Positions 1 through 9,184 of a stretch of DNA of 64,000 nt are shown one piece after another (position 1 is the stretch's first letter; every line of letters begins with the position of its first letter). Below the pieces are notes generated by a model. It was not told the origin of the DNA and made no database searches. It worked only from the letters and a program-made list of their open reading frames with translations. This DNA comes from Rhodocyclaceae bacterium. Lineage in GTDB: Bacteria; Pseudomonadota; Gammaproteobacteria; Burkholderiales; Rhodocyclaceae. Location of the stretch: contig JADFDU010000001.1 of the NCBI GenBank assembly GCA_018262775.1, positions 1-64,000 on the forward strand, given 5' to 3'. Both the position numbers and the translations under genes were made by a program.

Positions 1-1068
1 CCGGCAGCGGCCAAGGCCGCCTGGACCAAGGCCAAAGCCGGCGCGACCGCCAAGGCCGCTCCGGTCAAGGCACATGCCCAACCCTTCGCGGGCAAGGATG
101 AGGCCGCGCAGAACAAGGCGCGGAAAAACTTCCTCGCGCTGATCCTCTGTCTGATGGTGGGTACGGCGTCCCTGCCGCACATCCTGATGCGTTACTACAC
201 GACCCCCTCGGTCAAGGAAGCACGCAGATCGGTGGCCTGGTCGCTGTTCTTCATCTTCCTGCTCTACTTCACCGCGCCGGCGCTGGCCATCCTCGTGAAA
301 TACGAGGTGTATCACAACGTCATCGGCACGTCCTTCGCGGCCTTGCCGGCCTGGGTCGCCAACTGGGCGACGGTGGATCCGACATTGATGGCAGTCACCG
401 ACATCAACAAGGACGGCATCGTACAGCTGGCCGAGCTCACCATCGGCGGCGACCTGATCGTGCTGGCCACGCCGGAAATCGCCGGCCTGCCCTACGTGAT
501 CTCGGGCCTGGTGGCGGCTGGCGGTCTGGCTGCGGCGCTCTCCACGGCTGACGGCCTGCTGCTGACCATCGCCAACGCGCTGGCGCATGACCTGTACTAC
601 AAGATGATCGACCCGAACGCCACGACGATTCGCCGTATCGCGGTGTCCAAGGGACTGCTGCTCATAGTGGCCCTCTCGGCCGCCTACGTCACCAGCCTGA
701 AGCCGGGCAACATCCTGTTCCTGGTCGGTGCGGCCTTCTCGCTGGCAGCCTCGGGCTTGTTCCCGGCGCTGGTCCTCGGCGTGTTCTGGAAGCGCGCGAA
801 CAAGTGGGGCGCCATCATCGGCATATCTACCGGTCTGTTCGTCTGCGGCTACTACATGTACCTGACCTACCCGTTCTTCGGCGTCAATGCCCCGCTGTGG
901 TGGGACATCGCGCCGATTTCCTCGGCTATCTTCGGCATGCCGGCCGGCTTCATCAGCATGGTTATCGTCACCCTGCTGACGCCGGCGCCATCGAAGGAGG
1001 TGCAGGATCTGGTCGACCACGTGCGCTACCCGAACCTAGTGAGCGGTATGGACACCACGGGTCGCTAA
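1..1068 (+). CDS. Sodium:solute symporter, acetate-permease-like (5' end missing)
   Basis: The reading frame is open from base 1, so the gene starts before the window. The visible 355 residues begin with an Ala/Lys-rich, low-complexity hydrophilic stretch of about 45 residues, which is unusual. Several hydrophobic membrane helices follow. The motif GTASLPHILMRYYTTPS (residues 53-69 of the visible part) is typical of solute:sodium symporters of the acetate/cation type (ActP, VC_2705 subfamily). A later GGLAAALSTADGLLL segment is the conserved transmembrane region of this family. Expected role: sodium-coupled uptake of acetate or another short monocarboxylate across the inner membrane. The substrate is inferred from the subfamily only. 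A strong terminator follows directly. Confidence 0.85.
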   Translation, partial: PAAAKAAWTKAKAGATAKAAPVKAHAQPFAGKDEAAQNKARKNFLALILCLMVGTASLPHILMRYYTTPSVKEARRSVAWSLFFIFLLYFTAPALAILVKYEVYHNVIGTSFAALPAWVANWATVDPTLMAVTDINKDGIVQLAELTIGGDLIVLATPEIAGLPYVISGLVAAGGLAAALSTADGLLLTIANALAHDLYYKMIDPNATTIRRIAVSKGLLLIVALSAAYVTSLKPGNILFLVGAAFSLAASGLFPALVLGVFWKRANKWGAIIGISTGLFVCGYYMYLTYPFFGVNAPLWWDIAPISSAIFGMPAGFISMVIVTLLTPAPSKEVQDLVDHVRYPNLVSGMDTTGR

Positions 1069-1094
1069 CAACTACGAGGAGGGGGAAACCCTTG

Positions 1095-1124
1095 AGAGCC
1101 CGCCTTGCGGCGGGCTCTTTTTTT
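1095..1124 (+). terminator. Rho-independent terminator of the symporter gene
   Basis: A perfect 9-bp stem (GAGCCCGCC / GGCGGGCTC) with a TTGC tetraloop is followed by a run of seven T. It lies 27 bp after the symporter stop codon. Confidence 0.9.
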
Positions 1125-1168
1125 GAGGGCCTTGGGGATTGCCGAGGTTATCGGGGAACTACGGGGAA

Positions 1169-1780
1169 CTACCGAGGGCCCTCAAAAAAACGACGGACTT
1201 CTTCGGGAATCAGATGCCCGAGATCGGTGCGCTCGGCGTCCTTCATCAGCTTCATGGCACGTTTGGGCTCGAAGCCGACGAGGCGCTTGGCAATCAGCGC
1301 CACCTGCTCGGGCTGGTGGGCATGGTGGCAGGCCATGGCCCACTGGTAGAAGGCCTCGCCGTTCATGGGCTGCAGTTCGGCGGCCTTCTTGAAAGCTGCA
1401 GCCGCCTCGACGTGCTCGCCGAGGCGGGCGTGTGCCAAGCCAAGGCCGTACCAGGCGCGGTCGAGGGACGGCTTCAGGCGCACCGCCGCGGCAAAGGCAG
1501 CGACGGCATCGCGGGAGCGGCCGTCCTGCTCGAGCACGTAGCCGTGGTTGAAATGCATGTCGGCATCCTCGGGGGCCAGGCGCAGGGTTTCGAGAAACCA
1601 CTTGTCGGCAACATCGAAGTGCTTCTTGCCCGCAGCGATGAAAGCGAGATGCCGCGCAGCCTGGACGTCATCCGGCTTGATCCGGTAGGCCTGGGCGTAT
1701 TCGTTGAATGCCTGCTCCTCGCGACCGAAGACATGCAACAGCCAGCCGCGGGCATAATGTCGCCAGTGTTCGAAATTCAT
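1169..1780 (-). CDS. Tetratricopeptide-repeat protein
   Basis: A 203-residue protein made mostly of TPR helices. Repeats are visible as AYRIKPDDVQAARHLA, TLRLAPEDADMHFNHG, AVRLKPSLDRAWYGLG and AAELQPMNGEAFYQWA, spaced about 34 residues apart. No signal peptide is visible, so it is probably a cytoplasmic scaffold. The start at MNFEHW is chosen because AGGGG lies seven bases upstream; the longer reading upstream is basic and not TPR-like. It is divergent from the small membrane protein at 1816, with only 35 bp between the two starts. The partner is unknown. Confidence 0.8.
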   Translation of the reverse strand: MNFEHWRHYARGWLLHVFGREEQAFNEYAQAYRIKPDDVQAARHLAFIAAGKKHFDVADKWFLETLRLAPEDADMHFNHGYVLEQDGRSRDAVAAFAAAVRLKPSLDRAWYGLGLAHARLGEHVEAAAAFKKAAELQPMNGEAFYQWAMACHHAHQPEQVALIAKRLVGFEPKRAMKLMKDAERTDLGHLIPEEVRRFFEGPR

Positions 1781-1815
1781 TGCAACACCCCTGAATGGAA
1801 GGTAGAAACAATACC

Positions 1816-2121
1816 ATGACTCACATCGATCTGTTCGTCGTTTCCGTCCTGCGCGCCCTCGTCGAAGTGGCCCTACTTGCACTTCTCGGGCAAGGCGTGC
1901 TCGCCCTGCTGGCGGGCAGCCGACGGCACAACAATTTCGTCTATCGCCTGTTTCTGGTCATCACGCAGCCGGCGATCTTCCTCGTGCGCCGGATTACCCC
2001 AAAAATTATCCTCGACAAGCATCTGCCCTTCGTCACTTTCTTTCTGATGTTCTGGTTGTGGATTTTGCTCGCCTGGGTCAAGCGCGAGTTGTGCGTGCTG
2101 AACGGCCTGACGGGCTGTTGA
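1816..2121 (+). CDS. Small hypothetical membrane protein
   Basis: 101 residues with two strongly hydrophobic segments (about residues 7-30 and 75-95) separated by a basic stretch (SRRHNN, RRITPK). The start ATGACTCAC follows GGAAGG with acceptable spacing; the upstream in-frame ATG lacks a better site. It is divergent from the TPR gene and convergent with the histidine kinase at 2130, leaving 8 bp between stops. I do not recognise a family with confidence. It resembles short conserved proteobacterial membrane proteins of unknown function. Confidence 0.65.
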   Translation: MTHIDLFVVSVLRALVEVALLALLGQGVLALLAGSRRHNNFVYRLFLVITQPAIFLVRRITPKIILDKHLPFVTFFLMFWLWILLAWVKRELCVLNGLTGC

Positions 2122-2129
2122 ATGACTTG

Positions 2130-3611
2130 CTACAGCGTCGGCTGAAATTTCTCCGGCGACTGGGCCAGCAGAGCGGAAACCGTGAAACGGCGGCGCGGGA
2201 ACACCACTTGCGCCAGCGTGCCGCGGCCGGACGAGCTCGGCTTCAGTTGCGCGCTGCCCAGATGCAGTTCGGCGATCTCGCGCACGATGGCGAGGCCAAG
2301 CCCGCTGCCCGCGGCCTCGTTGCCAAGCACGCGATAGAAACGCCCGAACACCAGTTCGCTCTCACTCTGCGGAATGCCCGGCCCGTCGTCCTCGACCTCA
2401 AGGACGGCAAACTCGGTGGTGCGGGTGCGCACGGTGATGCGCCCGCCCGGCGGCGTGTATTTCACGGCATTGTCGATCAGGTTCGCACTCAACTCGCGCA
2501 GCAAGAGGGGATTGCCGTTGATCTGCAGCGGCCAACCGGTGCCCTCGAAGCCGAGATCGATCTGCTTTGCGAGGGCGGCGGGCACCCATTCCAGCGTCAC
2601 CTGCCGCACGAGGGCCTCCATATCCACCCATTCGATGGAATGCGTCTTCTCATGGCTGGACTCGGCCCGCGCCAGCATCAGCAGCTGATTGATCAGGTGG
2701 GCAGCACGATCTGCGCTTTCGGCGATCTGCTGCAGCGAGGCGCGCACCAGTTGCGGATCGGTCTCGCTCAGCGCGAGTTCGGTCTGCATCTTCAGGCCGG
2801 TGAGCGGGGTACGCATCTGGTGCGCCGCATCGTCGATGAAGCGCTGCTGCGCCTGCAGGTTCTGTTCGAGGCGTGCCATCATGTCGTTGAAGGCATCGAT
2901 GACGGGTTTGACTTCTTCGGGAACACCGGCTGTCGGGATCGGCGAGAGATCGGTCGGCAGACGGCGGCGGATCATGCGGCCAAGGCGGTTGAGCGGTTTG
3001 AGGCCGCGGCCGAGGCCGATCCACACCAGCAGCACCGCCAGCGGAATCACGGCGAAGTGCGGCAGCGTGACGCCCGAAATGATGCGGCTCGCCAGTGCAT
3101 TGCGCTTGTTGCGGGTCTCGGCGACTTGCACCAGGATCGGTGTTTGCTGCGGCGACGGCACAAGGTAGAGATAGGCGACGCGCACGGCTTCGCCCTTGAT
3201 AGCGTCATCACGGAAATAAATCGTTTCTGGAACCATCCTGGCGGGCGGCTCAGTCCAATGGAGATCCAGGTCTCCCACCACCAGATCGTTCTTGAAGCCC
3301 AGCACCTGAAAGTAGATTGCATCCTGCTCATCCCGGTGGAACAGGCTGCGCACGGGCACATTGCGATCAGTCTTGATCCGCACCCTGTCACCCTCTGTCG
3401 AAACAGCCTGCGCCAGCTGCATCACATTCTCGGCAAGATGCTGATCGTAGGGGTCATCCGAAATGCCGCTGGCGACGTTCTGGATGAGGATGACGCTGAG
3501 CGGCCAGAGCAGCAGCAGCGGCATCAGCATCCAGTCGAGGATCTCGCCGAACACCGACTGCCGCTCGGCCTCCTCCGGTCGTTTTGTGCGTAGCCGGTCG
3601 CTAAGCGCCAT
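2130..3611 (-). CDS. Sensor histidine kinase, TctE/QseC type
   Basis: 493 residues. The first membrane segment is at about 27-48, then a periplasmic domain with the DDPYDQHLAENV motif of the 2CSK-N (TctE) sensor family. A second membrane segment (about 186-203) and a HAMP-like linker follow. The dimerisation helix carries the phosphoacceptor in DDAAHQMRTPLTGL (His264). The ATPase domain shows the N box (NLIDNAVKYTPPGG), DDGPGIP and GSGLGLAIV. Start: the ATG overlaps the last 11 bases of the response-regulator gene, so translation is probably coupled. Upstream codons in this frame belong to the regulator. The family often senses tricarboxylates or metals; the ligand cannot be told here. Confidence 0.9.
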   Translation of the reverse strand: MALSDRLRTKRPEEAERQSVFGEILDWMLMPLLLLWPLSVILIQNVASGISDDPYDQHLAENVMQLAQAVSTEGDRVRIKTDRNVPVRSLFHRDEQDAIYFQVLGFKNDLVVGDLDLHWTEPPARMVPETIYFRDDAIKGEAVRVAYLYLVPSPQQTPILVQVAETRNKRNALASRIISGVTLPHFAVIPLAVLLVWIGLGRGLKPLNRLGRMIRRRLPTDLSPIPTAGVPEEVKPVIDAFNDMMARLEQNLQAQQRFIDDAAHQMRTPLTGLKMQTELALSETDPQLVRASLQQIAESADRAAHLINQLLMLARAESSHEKTHSIEWVDMEALVRQVTLEWVPAALAKQIDLGFEGTGWPLQINGNPLLLRELSANLIDNAVKYTPPGGRITVRTRTTEFAVLEVEDDGPGIPQSESELVFGRFYRVLGNEAAGSGLGLAIVREIAELHLGSAQLKPSSSGRGTLAQVVFPRRRFTVSALLAQSPEKFQPTL

Positions 3612-4272
3612 CCGGCCTATCCATGCAGTAACCCAGGCCGCGCACGGTGCTGATGCGCACACCGCCGGTCTCGAGCTTCTTGCGCAGACGGTGCACATAG
3701 ACCTCAATCGCGTTGGTGCTGACTTCCTCGCCCCAGCCGCACATGTGGTCGACCAGTTGTTCCTTGCTGACCGGTCGACCGGCGCGCAAAAGCAGAATTT
3801 CCATCAGAGCCAGTTCACGGGCAGACAGGTCGACCACATTGCCGCCGAGGCGCGCACTGCGCTCGGTCTGGTCATAGGTGAGCGGCCCGAATTCGATTTT
3901 CGTCGGATTGCCCGTGCCCCGGCGGGCAAGCGCGCGCACGCGCGCCTCCAGTTCCGGCAAAGCAAAGGGCTTGGTGAGGTAGTCATCCGCGCCCGCGTCG
4001 AGGCCGCGGACGCGGTCTTCCAGTCCATCCTGCGCCGTCAGGATCAAAACCGGCAGGGGCGATTTGCGCCCTCGCAGGCGCTTGAGCACCTCGATGCCAT
4101 GCAGCTTCGGCAGGCCGAGATCGAGGATCAGCAAGTCGAATTGCTGCGACATCAACGCCGCGTCGGCATCGCTGCCATTGGTGACATGATCGACGGCATA
4201 GCCCGATTTGCGCAGGGTGCGCACCAGTCCATCTGCGATGATGCGATCGTCTTCAGCGAGCAGGATATGCAT
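3601..4272 (-). CDS. Response regulator, OmpR/TctD type
   Basis: 223 residues. The receiver domain has the acidic pair at Asp8-Asp9, phosphoacceptor Asp51 in LLILDLGLP, and the conserved Lys in DYLTKPF. The C-terminal winged helix (from about residue 125) ends in the typical VYVHRLRKKLE and STVRGLGYC motifs. The start MHILLAEDD is chosen because the receiver fold begins there; the 15 extra upstream codons carry no recognisable sequence and no clear ribosome site is visible for either option. It is the first gene of a two-gene operon with the kinase at 2130 and overlaps it by 11 bp. Confidence 0.92.
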   Translation of the reverse strand: MHILLAEDDRIIADGLVRTLRKSGYAVDHVTNGSDADAALMSQQFDLLILDLGLPKLHGIEVLKRLRGRKSPLPVLILTAQDGLEDRVRGLDAGADDYLTKPFALPELEARVRALARRGTGNPTKIEFGPLTYDQTERSARLGGNVVDLSARELALMEILLLRAGRPVSKEQLVDHMCGWGEEVSTNAIEVYVHRLRKKLETGGVRISTVRGLGYCMDRPDGA

Positions 4273-4446
4273 GGGGGAAATGGCGAAAATTGTAAGGCAA
4301 CTAACTGTAAGCGGCACAGTTTAGCCTTGAACCGCTGTTCTCCTTTTATTCGGTCTTGGGGGCGGACAAGGTTGTATCGTTCCGCTCCCCGCCGTTTTTT
4401 CAAAACCGTTGTCCAGACGGAACCGGGTACCTCTTTGCGGAGTCGC

Positions 4447-5283
4447 TCAGCCCATTGGCAGCCGAAGCTGCACGCCTGCCCAGAACTCCCCGACCTTGCG
4501 CTTGCTGCCGATGGATTCCAGCGTCTCGCGCGTCTTTTCGAGGCTTGCCCGTAACTCCGGCAGCGTCTTGCACTTCTCAATGGCCTCCACCAGCGAATCC
4601 CCATCTGGTCCCAGCGAATCGTGGAGGTAGCGCCGGGCGAAGCGCACGACTTCCTGCATGGAAGGCGGCGGCGGTGACGATGTCTGCGTAGCAGCCTGCT
4701 GGGGAGCGGCGGGCGGTGGGGCTACCGGGGCAATCGCCGGCGCAGGCGCGGACTGCGGCGCCAAGGTAGGCGTGGCGGGAATCGGTTGCCCAGCAAGCAA
4801 GGCCTGAGCCGTGTTCCAGAATTCCTCGGCCTTTCTCTTCTTGCCCATGCCCTCGATCACATCGCGGGTCTTTTCCATGTGGGTTCGCAACTCGGGAATG
4901 GTTTTGCATTTGCCGATGGCTACCGCCAGCATGTCCGCGTCTGGCCCGAGCACTGCATCCAGGAAATGCTCAGCGTAACGCATCGTTTCCTGCATGATGC
5001 GCTGCTCCTGCTGCGTGGGGGCCGCCGGAACCTGCGGCGAGGCCGCGGCAGGGGCTGCTGCCGGTGCTGCGGAGGCTTCCGCCGAGATGAACCCGCCTTC
5101 GACCAGCTTGCTCAGAAGGCCTTGTGGATCTGGCATGTGCTGCGCTCTGGCAAGGAGACTGGCTGCAGTGGTCTTGCCATCGACCATGACCAGCAGTGTG
5201 CGCTCGCGCATGCCGAGCACCGTCCGCTGTGCCATCTCCTCCTGACCTTTTTGGGTCTTCTTGTAAACGGCATTCAAGTCCAT
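4447..5283 (-). CDS. Hypothetical protein with an internal duplicated 60-residue domain
   Basis: 278 residues. The N-terminal part (about 1-70) contains GMRERTLLVMVDGKTTAASLL. Two Pro/Ala-rich linkers then separate two copies of one domain: copy 1 has LGPDADMLAVAIGKCKTIPE, copy 2 LGPDGDSLVEAIEKCKTLPE, and both end in (E/G)EFW after a KRK motif. There is no signal peptide or membrane helix. The start is supported by GGGGAGGA seven bases upstream. It lies between the TctDE-like pair and groEL as a separate unit. Function unknown; the N-terminal part resembles short regulatory domains found in betaproteobacterial signalling proteins, but I cannot name the family. Confidence 0.75.
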   Translation of the reverse strand: MDLNAVYKKTQKGQEEMAQRTVLGMRERTLLVMVDGKTTAASLLARAQHMPDPQGLLSKLVEGGFISAEASAAPAAAPAAASPQVPAAPTQQEQRIMQETMRYAEHFLDAVLGPDADMLAVAIGKCKTIPELRTHMEKTRDVIEGMGKKRKAEEFWNTAQALLAGQPIPATPTLAPQSAPAPAIAPVAPPPAAPQQAATQTSSPPPPSMQEVVRFARRYLHDSLGPDGDSLVEAIEKCKTLPELRASLEKTRETLESIGSKRKVGEFWAGVQLRLPMG

Positions 5284-5349
5284 TTACATCCTCCCCGGGG
5301 TTCTACTTTAGTGATAAAACTATAACATGCGCCCTTGCGTCAACCCCAC

Positions 5350-5381
5350 AAAAAGACAGACCCCGCCGAAGCGGGGTCTGT
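5350..5381 (-). terminator. Rho-independent terminator of groESL
   Basis: Reading the minus strand, an 11-bp stem (ACAGACCCCGC / GCGGGGTCTGT, TTCG-type loop) is followed by CTTTTTG. It lies about 75 bp after the groEL stop codon. Confidence 0.9.
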
Positions 5382-5456
5382 TTAGTTCGGAAGGGGGTAA
5401 CGGGGGAAACCTCGGTTTCCCCCGTTCCTGACCGGACATGTAATCGGCAAAGCCGA

Positions 5457-7127
<1,671 letters not shown>

Positions 7128-7138
7128 CTAGGGTTCCG

Positions 7139-7432
7139 TTACTTGGCTTCGACTACGCCCATGATGTCTTCTTCACGCATGACGAGCAGTTCCTCGCCTT
7201 CGACCTTGACGGTCTGGCCGGCATACTTGCCGAACAGCACCTTGTCGCCGGCCTTGACGTCGAGCTTGACGTGCTTGCCGTTGTCGTCGCGCTTGCCGGG
7301 GCCGACGGCAATGATTTCACCCTGATCGGGCTTCTCGGCAGCGGTGTCGGGAATGACGATGCCGGAGGCCGTCTTGCGCTCCTCTTCCAGGCGCTTGACG
7401 ATCACGCGGTCATGCAAAGGACGTATTTTCAT
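7139..7432 (-). CDS. groES: 10-kDa co-chaperonin GroES
   Basis: 97 residues, full length. It starts [18 protein letters not shown] and contains the mobile loop ([12 protein letters not shown]) that contacts GroEL. The C-terminal EEDIMGV is typical of the family. It caps the GroEL ring. The start is preceded by GGAG. First gene of the two-gene operon. Confidence 0.99.
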   Translation of the reverse strand: MKIRPLHDRVIVKRLEEERKTASGIVIPDTAAEKPDQGEIIAVGPGKRDDNGKHVKLDVKAGDKVLFGKYAGQTVKVEGEELLVMREEDIMGVVEAK

Positions 7433-7509
7433 GGAGTTATCTCCTATCTACAGATTGATGATATGAAAGTGAGCGAGCGCTCACATAACAAAATAACATG
7501 GGATTGCCA

Positions 7510-7536
7510 TTAGCACTCATTGCTAACGAGTGCTAA
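7510..7536 (-). promoter_or_regulatory. CIRCE operator (HrcA site)
   Basis: A perfect CIRCE inverted repeat, TTAGCACTC-N9-GAGTGCTAA, lies 78 bp upstream of groES. It is the binding site of the heat-inducible repressor HrcA. Its edge coincides with the predicted -10 box, so bound HrcA would block initiation. Confidence 0.97.
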
Positions 7537-7565
7537 TAATAGGGGCGTTACGGGCTTATTTCAAG
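7536..7565 (-). promoter_or_regulatory. groESL promoter, overlapping sigma-70 and sigma-32 type boxes
   Basis: On the minus strand TTGAAA and TATTAT are separated by exactly 17 bp, a good sigma-70 promoter. The same bases read as CTTGAAA-N13-CCCCTATTA, close to the sigma-32 consensus CTTGAAA-N11-16-CCCCATNTA. Both readings are consistent with dual heat-shock control together with CIRCE. Confidence 0.75.
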
Positions 7566-7625
7566 TAGTAAATGGCTTTATCGGGTTCGCAGCGGACACT
7601 TGGCTTGAATCGCTACAATGGCGGC

Positions 7626-9068
7626 ATGAAGGCGTTCTCCGCTCCCGTTCTGCGACTTGCCGTCCTGCTGACGACCCTGCTGCTGCCTTTGGCGCCCCAG
7701 GCACAGGAGCGCCTGCCGGCGGTGGTAGCGCAGGCGCTGAAGGCCGCCGGAGTGCCGCAAACGTCAGTGGCCGTGCTGGTGCAGGAAGCTGATGCGCGCA
7801 TGCCGCGCGTAAGCTTCAATGCCGACAAGCCGATGAATCCGGCCTCGGTCATGAAGCTGCTGACGACCTACGCCGCACTGGATCTGCTCGGCCCGGCCTA
7901 CACATGGAAGACCGAAGCCTACGCCCTCGGCCCGATCGTCGAGGGCGTGCTTGAAGGCGACCTCGTCCTCAAGGGCTATGGCGATCCCAGGCTCGGCTTC
8001 GAGCAGTTCTGGCTACTGCTGCGCCAGCTGCGCGCCAAGGGCCTGCGCGAAATCCGCGGCGACCTGGTCCTCGATCGCAGCTACTTCGACTCCGGCGTCC
8101 ATGATCCGGCGCGTTTCGACGGCGAGCCCTTGCGGCCCTATAACGTCGGGCCGGACGCGTTGCTGCTGAACTACAAGGCCATTCGCCTCGACTTCGTTCC
8201 CGACATCGCGAAAAAGACCCTGCTCGTCAGTGCCGAGCCGGCACCGCCGCAGTTTGACCTGGTCAACCTCGTCAAGCTCGGCGACGGCGCCTGCGGCAGC
8301 GTCTGGTACGAGGGCATCCGCATGGACCTGACGGAAACCGGCGCGGCGTCGCGGCTGATTCTCACCGGCACGTACCCCGCTGCCTGCGGCGAGAAAAGCC
8401 GCAGCGTGTCGGTCATGAGCCATGCGCAATTCGTCGCCGGCGTTTTCCGCCAGCTGTGGGCGGAACTCGGCGGCAAGTTCTCCGGCGGCCTGCGCGAAGG
8501 CATCGTGCCGGCCCAGGCCCGCCTGCTGGCACGCAGCGAATCGCCCGCCCTTGCCGGGGTAGTGCGCGACATCAACAAGTTCAGCAACAACGTCATGGCG
8601 CGCCAGCTCTATCTCACCCTCGGCGCCGAGGCCACGCAGCGCCCGGCGCGCAACGCGGATGCCGAGGCCGCCATCCGCGCCTGGCTGGCGCAGAAGGAAC
8701 TGCGCATGCCCGAACTCGTCATCGAGAACGGTGCCGGGCTGTCGCGCCTGGATCGCATCAGTGCGGAGAACCTCGGCCGCCTGCTGCATGCGGCCTACGC
8801 CGACGCGACGATGCCGGAGTTCCTTGCCTCGCTGCCGCTGGCCGGGATCGACGGCACCATGAGGAAACGCCTCAATGGAAACGGCGTCGCCGGCCACGCA
8901 CATGTGAAGACGGGATATCTGGAAGGCGTGCGTGCCATCGCCGGCTACGTGCTGGACAAACGGGGCAAGCGCATCATTGTCGTCTTCCTGGTCAACCACG
9001 CCAACGCCGGCGCCAGCAAGGCAGCGCAGGATGCCCTGCTCGCCTGCGTCTACGAGCGCAGCTGTTAG
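7626..9068 (+). CDS. dacB: D-alanyl-D-alanine carboxypeptidase/endopeptidase (PBP4 type)
   Basis: 480 residues with a signal peptide (hydrophobic residues 6-22, likely cleaved after APQAQ). The three active-site motifs of the S13 family are present: SVMK (Ser74, Lys77), SNN in INKFSNNVMAR, and KTG in AHVKTGYLEG. It trims or cleaves peptidoglycan stem peptides in the periplasm. The start is set at MKAFSAP because the signal peptide begins there; the reading from 7572 adds residues that do not fit. It is divergent from groESL and is followed by a palindrome and the TonB receptor gene. Confidence 0.95.
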   Translation: MKAFSAPVLRLAVLLTTLLLPLAPQAQERLPAVVAQALKAAGVPQTSVAVLVQEADARMPRVSFNADKPMNPASVMKLLTTYAALDLLGPAYTWKTEAYALGPIVEGVLEGDLVLKGYGDPRLGFEQFWLLLRQLRAKGLREIRGDLVLDRSYFDSGVHDPARFDGEPLRPYNVGPDALLLNYKAIRLDFVPDIAKKTLLVSAEPAPPQFDLVNLVKLGDGACGSVWYEGIRMDLTETGAASRLILTGTYPAACGEKSRSVSVMSHAQFVAGVFRQLWAELGGKFSGGLREGIVPAQARLLARSESPALAGVVRDINKFSNNVMARQLYLTLGAEATQRPARNADAEAAIRAWLAQKELRMPELVIENGAGLSRLDRISAENLGRLLHAAYADATMPEFLASLPLAGIDGTMRKRLNGNGVAGHAHVKTGYLEGVRAIAGYVLDKRGKRIIVVFLVNHANAGASKAAQDALLACVYERSC

Positions 9069-9103
9069 CAAGAAATCAGTCTCGGCAGGACGATGATTCA
9101 ATG

Positions 9104-9128
9104 TCCCTGTGACACTGTGTCACAGGGA
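9104..9128. promoter_or_regulatory. Perfect 11-bp inverted repeat upstream of the copper-receptor gene
   Basis: TCCCTGTGACA-CTG-TGTCACAGGGA is an exact dyad located 57 bp before the TonB-receptor start and 36 bp after dacB. There is no following T run, so an operator is more likely than a terminator. The core looks CRP-like (TGTGA...TCACA), but the spacer is 7 instead of 6 bases. Confidence 0.5.
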
Positions 9129-9184
9129 AGACGCAGGCATTCGCACCTAGAATCGCGCATTTATTCGAGCCTAGGAGTCATGCG

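Noticed and set aside
9108..9124. CRP site TGTGA-N7-TCACA
   Set aside because: CRP needs a 6-base spacer, and the dyad extends beyond the CRP site on both sides.
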